From NCBI GenBank assembly GCA_025774865.1, contig JALGZO010000464.1, positions 1 to 10,169 of the forward strand: 10,169 bases of DNA, given 5' to 3'. This document shows positions 7,509 through 10,169 of the stretch, in pieces. Origin of the DNA: a bacterium. GTDB taxonomy: Bacteria > ARS69. Both the position numbers and the translations under genes were made by a program. The notes under the pieces were generated by a model that saw only the letters and a program-made list of their open reading frames with translations, had not been told where the DNA came from and did no database searches. The number at the start of each line of letters is the position of its first letter. Position 1 is the first letter of the stretch.

Positions 7509-8820
7509 GATTCGTTCTCCTCGTTCTCCGGCTCGAGACCACCCCCGAGCGCCAGATGAAGATCCACTCGACCGTCGAGGCGGAGCCTTCGCACCTCGAG
7601 CAGCCTCGTCTCCGCCGTCACGGCCGAGCGCTGGGCCGCGAGCAACGTGATGACATCATCGAGGCCGGACTGGTACCGGGACTCCGCCAGCTCGTGGGCC
7701 GCCCGGGCCTGCGCGGCTGCCTCGGTGAGCACCGTCTCCTGAGCCGCGAGCGACCGCTCCGCCTCGAGCGCGATCTCGACCTCCGCACACGCGACGAGCA
7801 CCGTGCTCGCCCACGCGGCCTTGAAAGAGCGGCTGCACGAGATTGCCTACCAGGCTCCACACCGTGAAGTCGCCCTGGAGGAGGTTCCCGAGCTCTTCGG
7901 ACGTGGCCCCGCCCGCCGCGGTGAGCGAGAGGCGCGGAAGGAGCGCGCGCCGCGAGGCGCTCGTGCGCCGGTTCGCGGCGGCGAGCCGGCGCTCGGCCGC
8001 GACGAGATCCGGACGACGGACCAGCAGGTCGGCGGGTAGGCCCGCGGGAATGTCGCGGGGCGGCGGACTCAGCTCACCGACGTCCGATCAAGACCTCCAG
8101 CTGCCGGCGCGCGCGGTCGAGCAATTGCTTTCTGAGGAGCAAGAAGGATTCGGCGTTCGCGCGGTCGACGAGGGTCAGGCGAAGATCGAGCGCGGGGCGC
8201 ACACCCGCTTCGTAGCGGCTTCGCACGTTCGCCGCCGTTCGCCGGTAGCTCGCGACGGTCTCCTCGGCGAGCTCCACTTGCCGCGTCGACTCGACGACCG
8301 CGAACCACGCCTTGATCGTCTGACCCGCGAGCGAGAGGCGCGCGCCGTGATACTCGGCCGCGGCCGCCTGCAGGTCCGCCGCCGCCGCCGACTTCTGGTT
8401 TCGCAGGCGACCCCAGAGGTCGATTTCCCACGCCACGTCCAGCGACACGCCGTAGCTCGTGGAACGAAAGTCGCGTGGCGGACTGAAGATGAAGGACGCC
8501 TGTTGTTGCCGCGCGGCTCGGCCGCCGGCGCTCACTTGCGGCCAGATGTCGGCGCCCGCGATGCGCGCCAGAGCCGCGGCCGCGTCGAGGCGGGCGGCCG
8601 CCGCGACCATGTCGGGGTTCTGCAGCAGCGCTTCGCGGACGAGCGTCTCGAGTCGCTCGTCCTCGAAGGAGTCCCACCAGACGACGGGGGCCGACGCGGA
8701 ATCAGCCGCGGTCCACTCTTCCGGAATAGACGGTGTCGCGTCCGGGATCTCGACGGGCGGCGCGGATCCGCAACCGGCGACGACGAAGGTGGCCGCGAGA
8801 ACGAACGGAAGCCGCTTCAC
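7505..8820 (-). pseudogene. Outer-membrane factor lipoprotein (NodT/OprM family), disrupted by two frame changes
   Basis: Three frames must be joined to recover the protein. Part A (8820-8077, 248 residues) starts with GTG, has GGAAGG 6 bases upstream, and a lipoprotein signal with lipobox VAGC (Cys17). It covers the first outer-membrane efflux repeat, with 'YGVSLDVAWEIDLWGRLRNQ', then 'LEVLIGRR' and a stop at 8076-8074. Part B (8075-7821, 85 residues) resumes one base along with 'IPAGLPADLLVRRPDLVAAE', a family hallmark, and runs to 'NLVQPLFQ'. Part C (7822-7508, 105 residues) resumes in the third frame at 'KAAWASTVLVACAEVEIAL' and ends at TGA 7507-7505. Against OprM, about 18 residues are missing at the B/C joint, the segment after the 'PIF' strand that leads into the next helix. 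The joined length is 438 residues, shorter than the roughly 460-490 usual in the family. The gene starts in a GTGA overlap with the regulator and ends in one with the adaptor. Genuine decay or assembly error cannot be told apart here. Confidence 0.88.
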
Positions 8821-9515
8821 GATCGGCCTTCCCGCGTAATCGGCGCGCGAAATCCCGCCGCGAGGAATGCGACGAGATCCGCGGTCACGGTCTCGTCCGG
8901 CTCGTTCCCGCGCGAGCGTGCCCCGGCTGCCCGCAGAGGAGGACCGCCCACCATGACGAAAGCCATCGCCCCGATCGAGAACTTGAACCGCCACGTGATC
9001 TCGTCGGGGGTCAGCTGCGGGAGAGCTCTTTCGATCGCTTCACAGAAACGCCGTCCGAGCCGCTCGAACTGGGAGAGCAGGATCTGCTGAACCTCCTGCG
9101 ACGACCCCGAGTGCGCCCGGCCCATGAGCCGCCGGAAGTGTCGGCCGCCGGGATCCCGGACGAGCACGAGAGCCGGGACGATCAACGCCTCCAGAATCCG
9201 CTCGATGCGGGGCGTGCCGCCGGACTCGGCTTCCGCCTCCTCGAGGCGCCGGAGCCGGTCTTCATTGATGGGTTGGATGCGTCGGGCGAAGACCTCCGTG
9301 ACGAGCGCGGTCTTGGATCCGAAGTGGTAGTTGACCGCCGCGAGATTGGCGCCCGCTTCGCGCGTGATGGTGCGAAGCGACGTCGTCTCGATGCCCTTCT
9401 CCGCGAACAGTCGCTCGGAGACGTCCAGCAGGCGCTCGCGCGTGGTGGCGGGCGGGTGGGCCTTCGATGCCGCCCGGGTGCGCCGGGATGAGTGAATCGG
9501 TTCGCGCGTGGCCAC
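8817..9515 (-). CDS. TetR/AcrR-family repressor, PsrA-like, first gene of the efflux operon
   Basis: This 232-residue regulator has a basic, disordered N-terminal tail (1-24). A TetR DNA-binding domain follows at ~25-72: 'TRERLLDVSERLFAEKGIE', then the helix-turn-helix 'TSLRTITREAGANLAAVNYHFGSK'-type region at 45-68, whose recognition helix NLAAVNYHFGSK is the same as I recall for Pseudomonas PsrA. The ligand and dimer domain (~75-225) contains 'HFRRLMGRAHS', 'PDEITWRFKFSIGAMAF' and 'DLVAFLAAGFRA', also of the PsrA/TetR_C type. The start is GTG (9515-9513) with GAGGAG 5 bases upstream. Its stop overlaps the outer-membrane-factor start as GTGA. Two palindromic operators sit on its own promoter, so it probably represses itself and the whole efflux operon. 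The inducer is unknown. A long-chain acyl compound is plausible by analogy with PsrA, and pump substrates are the alternative. Confidence 0.92.
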   Translation of the reverse strand: MATREPIHSSRRTRAASKAHPPATTRERLLDVSERLFAEKGIETTSLRTITREAGANLAAVNYHFGSKTALVTEVFARRIQPINEDRLRRLEEAEAESGGTPRIERILEALIVPALVLVRDPGGRHFRRLMGRAHSGSSQEVQQILLSQFERLGRRFCEAIERALPQLTPDEITWRFKFSIGAMAFVMVGGPPLRAAGARSRGNEPDETVTADLVAFLAAGFRAPITREGRS

Positions 9516-9524
9516 GGATCCTCC

Positions 9525-9553
9525 TCAAACGAAGGTTTGAAACATACGTTTGA
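9525..9553. promoter_or_regulatory. Twin overlapping TetR/PsrA-type operators
   Basis: Site 1 (9525-9540) is TCAAACGAAGGTTTGA, a perfect 6-bp inverted repeat around GAAG. Site 2 (9538-9553) is TGAAACATACGTTTGA, the same layout with one mismatch, sharing three bases with site 1. Both have the form (C/G)AAAC-N4-GTTTG, matching the known PsrA motif (G/C)AAAC-N2-4-GTTT(G/C). Site 2 contains the operon's -10 box; site 1 covers the predicted transcription start and touches the ribosome site, so bound repressor would block initiation. Confidence 0.8.
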
Positions 9554-9569
9554 CTGAGTCGGCTGTCAA
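9541..9569 (-). promoter_or_regulatory. Promoter of the tetR-efflux operon
   Basis: Minus strand: TTGACA (9569-9564, perfect), a 17-base spacer, then TATGTT (9546-9541, 4 of 6). Transcription would start near 9534, leaving a leader of about 19 bases. The -10 lies inside operator site 2. Confidence 0.7.
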
Positions 9570-9659
9570 CGCCGCCGGGGCGGGATGACGCGGAGAGCCG
9601 CCGACCGTTACCCTGCCCATCCGCACCTGCCGGCCAGGTTCACTCAAAGGAGACGATTC

Positions 9660-9827
9660 ATGGGGAGGCTCTTGCTCGGTGCCCTCGTGGTCGCGCTGCA
9701 CGTCTCGCCGAGTATCTGGTGGTACTCGCCGTGGGGATACACGGGGTTCGCGCTCTTCGGCACGATCGTGGGGTGGTTCCTCGCGGGGCTCGTGCTGGCA
9801 CGGTTCGTGACGCCGGCGGAAGGATGA
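9660..9827 (+). CDS. Small two-helix membrane protein, 55 residues, unknown function
   Basis: The ATG at 9660 has AAAGGAG 7 bases upstream. An in-frame ATG at 9585 lacks such a site and would add an Arg/Pro-rich tail, so I chose 9660. The protein has two hydrophobic segments (~3-20 and ~28-49) separated by an aromatic turn 'SIWWYSPWGY', and ends 'ARFVTPAEG'. Size and build recall small inner-membrane proteins such as DUF3311, but I do not recognise it. It is divergent from the efflux operon across a 144-base gap and 12 bases upstream of the kinase-like gene, so the two are probably co-transcribed. No convincing plus-strand promoter is seen; the twin operator is close enough (about 110 bases) that the regulator might also affect it. 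Confidence 0.62.
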   Translation: MGRLLLGALVVALHVSPSIWWYSPWGYTGFALFGTIVGWFLAGLVLARFVTPAEG

Positions 9828-9839
9828 GGGAGCGGCTTC

Positions 9840-10169
9840 ATGGAAACGCCCGCGGCGATCGGGAAGTACCGGATTCTCCATGAGTTGAAGGTGGACGCCC
9901 CGGACTCGTGCTGGGTCGCGGAGGACACCTTTCTCGGTCGCCACGTGGTCATCCGGTTGATGGCCGCGGGCACGGCCACGGAGCCCGCGGAGCATCGAGC
10001 ACTGGTCGAAGAGGCGCGGCAGGCGCGTGGCTCGCATCCGAACGTGGAAACGATGCTCAGCGCGGGGGAGCACGAAGGTCGCGTCTACTTCGCTTTCGAA
10101 TACCGTGACACCGGCAAGCGGCTGAGGCCGGCTGGGTGGCGAAGGTTCGCTCTGGTCATCGGCTCACTT
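9840..10169 (+). CDS. Degenerate Ser/Thr protein kinase N-lobe (PknB/Hanks-type), N-terminal part
   Basis: The frame is open from ATG 9840-9842 to the window end: 110 codons, no stop, C-terminus missing. GGGAG lies 7 bases upstream of the start. The sequence follows the N-lobe of bacterial Hanks kinases: 'IGKYRILHEL' (7-16), 'WVAEDTFLGRHVVIRLM' (25-41), 'EEARQARGSHPNV' (57-69), 'AGEHEGRVYFAFEY' (75-88). Two functional positions are altered. The Gly-rich ATP loop (normally GxGxxG) is replaced by 'KVDAPDSCW', and the VAIK-type lysine is Arg39 in 'VVIR'. Glu58 stands where the helix-C glutamate is expected. The stretch after residue 95 ('GWRRFALVIGSL') does not look like the usual hinge and C-lobe and could begin a membrane segment. 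This suggests a pseudokinase or a truncated kinase-derived domain. Certainty about activity needs the missing part. Confidence 0.72.
   Translation, partial: METPAAIGKYRILHELKVDAPDSCWVAEDTFLGRHVVIRLMAAGTATEPAEHRALVEEARQARGSHPNVETMLSAGEHEGRVYFAFEYRDTGKRLRPAGWRRFALVIGSL

Noticed and set aside
8070-8080. Programmed ribosomal frameshifting in the outer-membrane factor
   Set aside because: No slippery heptamer or downstream structure is apparent, and a second break with missing residues in the same gene points to mutation or assembly error.
7843-9090. Plus-strand open frame (415 codons) over the broken outer-membrane factor and regulator
   Set aside because: The minus strand carries clear OMF and TetR motifs; this frame is Arg-rich and featureless.
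9550-9578. Plus-strand promoter for the small membrane gene starting at TTGACT (9550)
   Set aside because: No -10-like sequence at 16-18 bases; the spaced hexamer is CGCCGG.

Overview
The window is high-GC bacterial chromosome from a Gram-negative organism. The evidence for a Gram-negative is a tripartite RND efflux system with a lipoprotein outer-membrane factor, and Sec signal peptides on secreted proteins. GTG starts are frequent. A PknB-like kinase N-lobe, a fungalysin-like exoprotease and a nickel superoxide dismutase together suggest an environmental lineage of the myxobacterial, acidobacterial or 'Eisenbacteria' kind. The phylum cannot be settled from this sequence. I see no tRNA, rRNA, IS element, phage gene or CRISPR array.

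Layout. (1) Positions 1-1164, minus: N-terminal 388 residues of a secreted protease-like protein with an FTP/PepSY propeptide, probably peptidase family M36, cut by the window edge. (2) 1308-2333, minus: a SAM-dependent O-methyltransferase (acetylserotonin/hydroxyindole OMT type) whose promoter predicts a leaderless mRNA. (3) 2623-3075, plus: a nickel superoxide dismutase (sodN) carrying a Sec signal peptide. The predicted cut exposes the nickel-hook histidine exactly as residue 1. A good sigma70-like promoter and a perfect GGAGGA ribosome site precede its GTG start. (4) 9515 down to 3133, minus: a four-gene efflux operon in the order TetR/PsrA-like regulator, outer-membrane factor, periplasmic adaptor, RND pump. 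All three junctions are GTGA stop/start overlaps. The outer-membrane factor is broken by two frame disruptions, one of which looks like a small internal deletion. (5) 9660-10169, plus: a 55-residue membrane protein and, 12 bases on, the start of a protein with a degenerate Ser/Thr-kinase N-lobe, cut by the window end.

How the parts work together. The regulator gene has a near-ideal promoter (TTGACA, 17 bp, TATGTT). Its -10 box lies inside one of two overlapping 16-bp palindromes of the form (C/G)AAAC-N4-GTTTG. This form matches the motif known for PsrA, and the regulator's recognition helix is also PsrA-like. Autorepression of the whole efflux operon, possibly relieved by a fatty acid or another hydrophobic ligand, is therefore a specific and testable model. 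If the outer-membrane-factor lesions are real rather than assembly errors, the pump must borrow an outer-membrane channel from elsewhere and translation coupling to the pump genes is weakened. The points most worth following are the exported Ni-SOD without an adjacent SodX maturation protease, the twin operator, and the broken outer-membrane factor.
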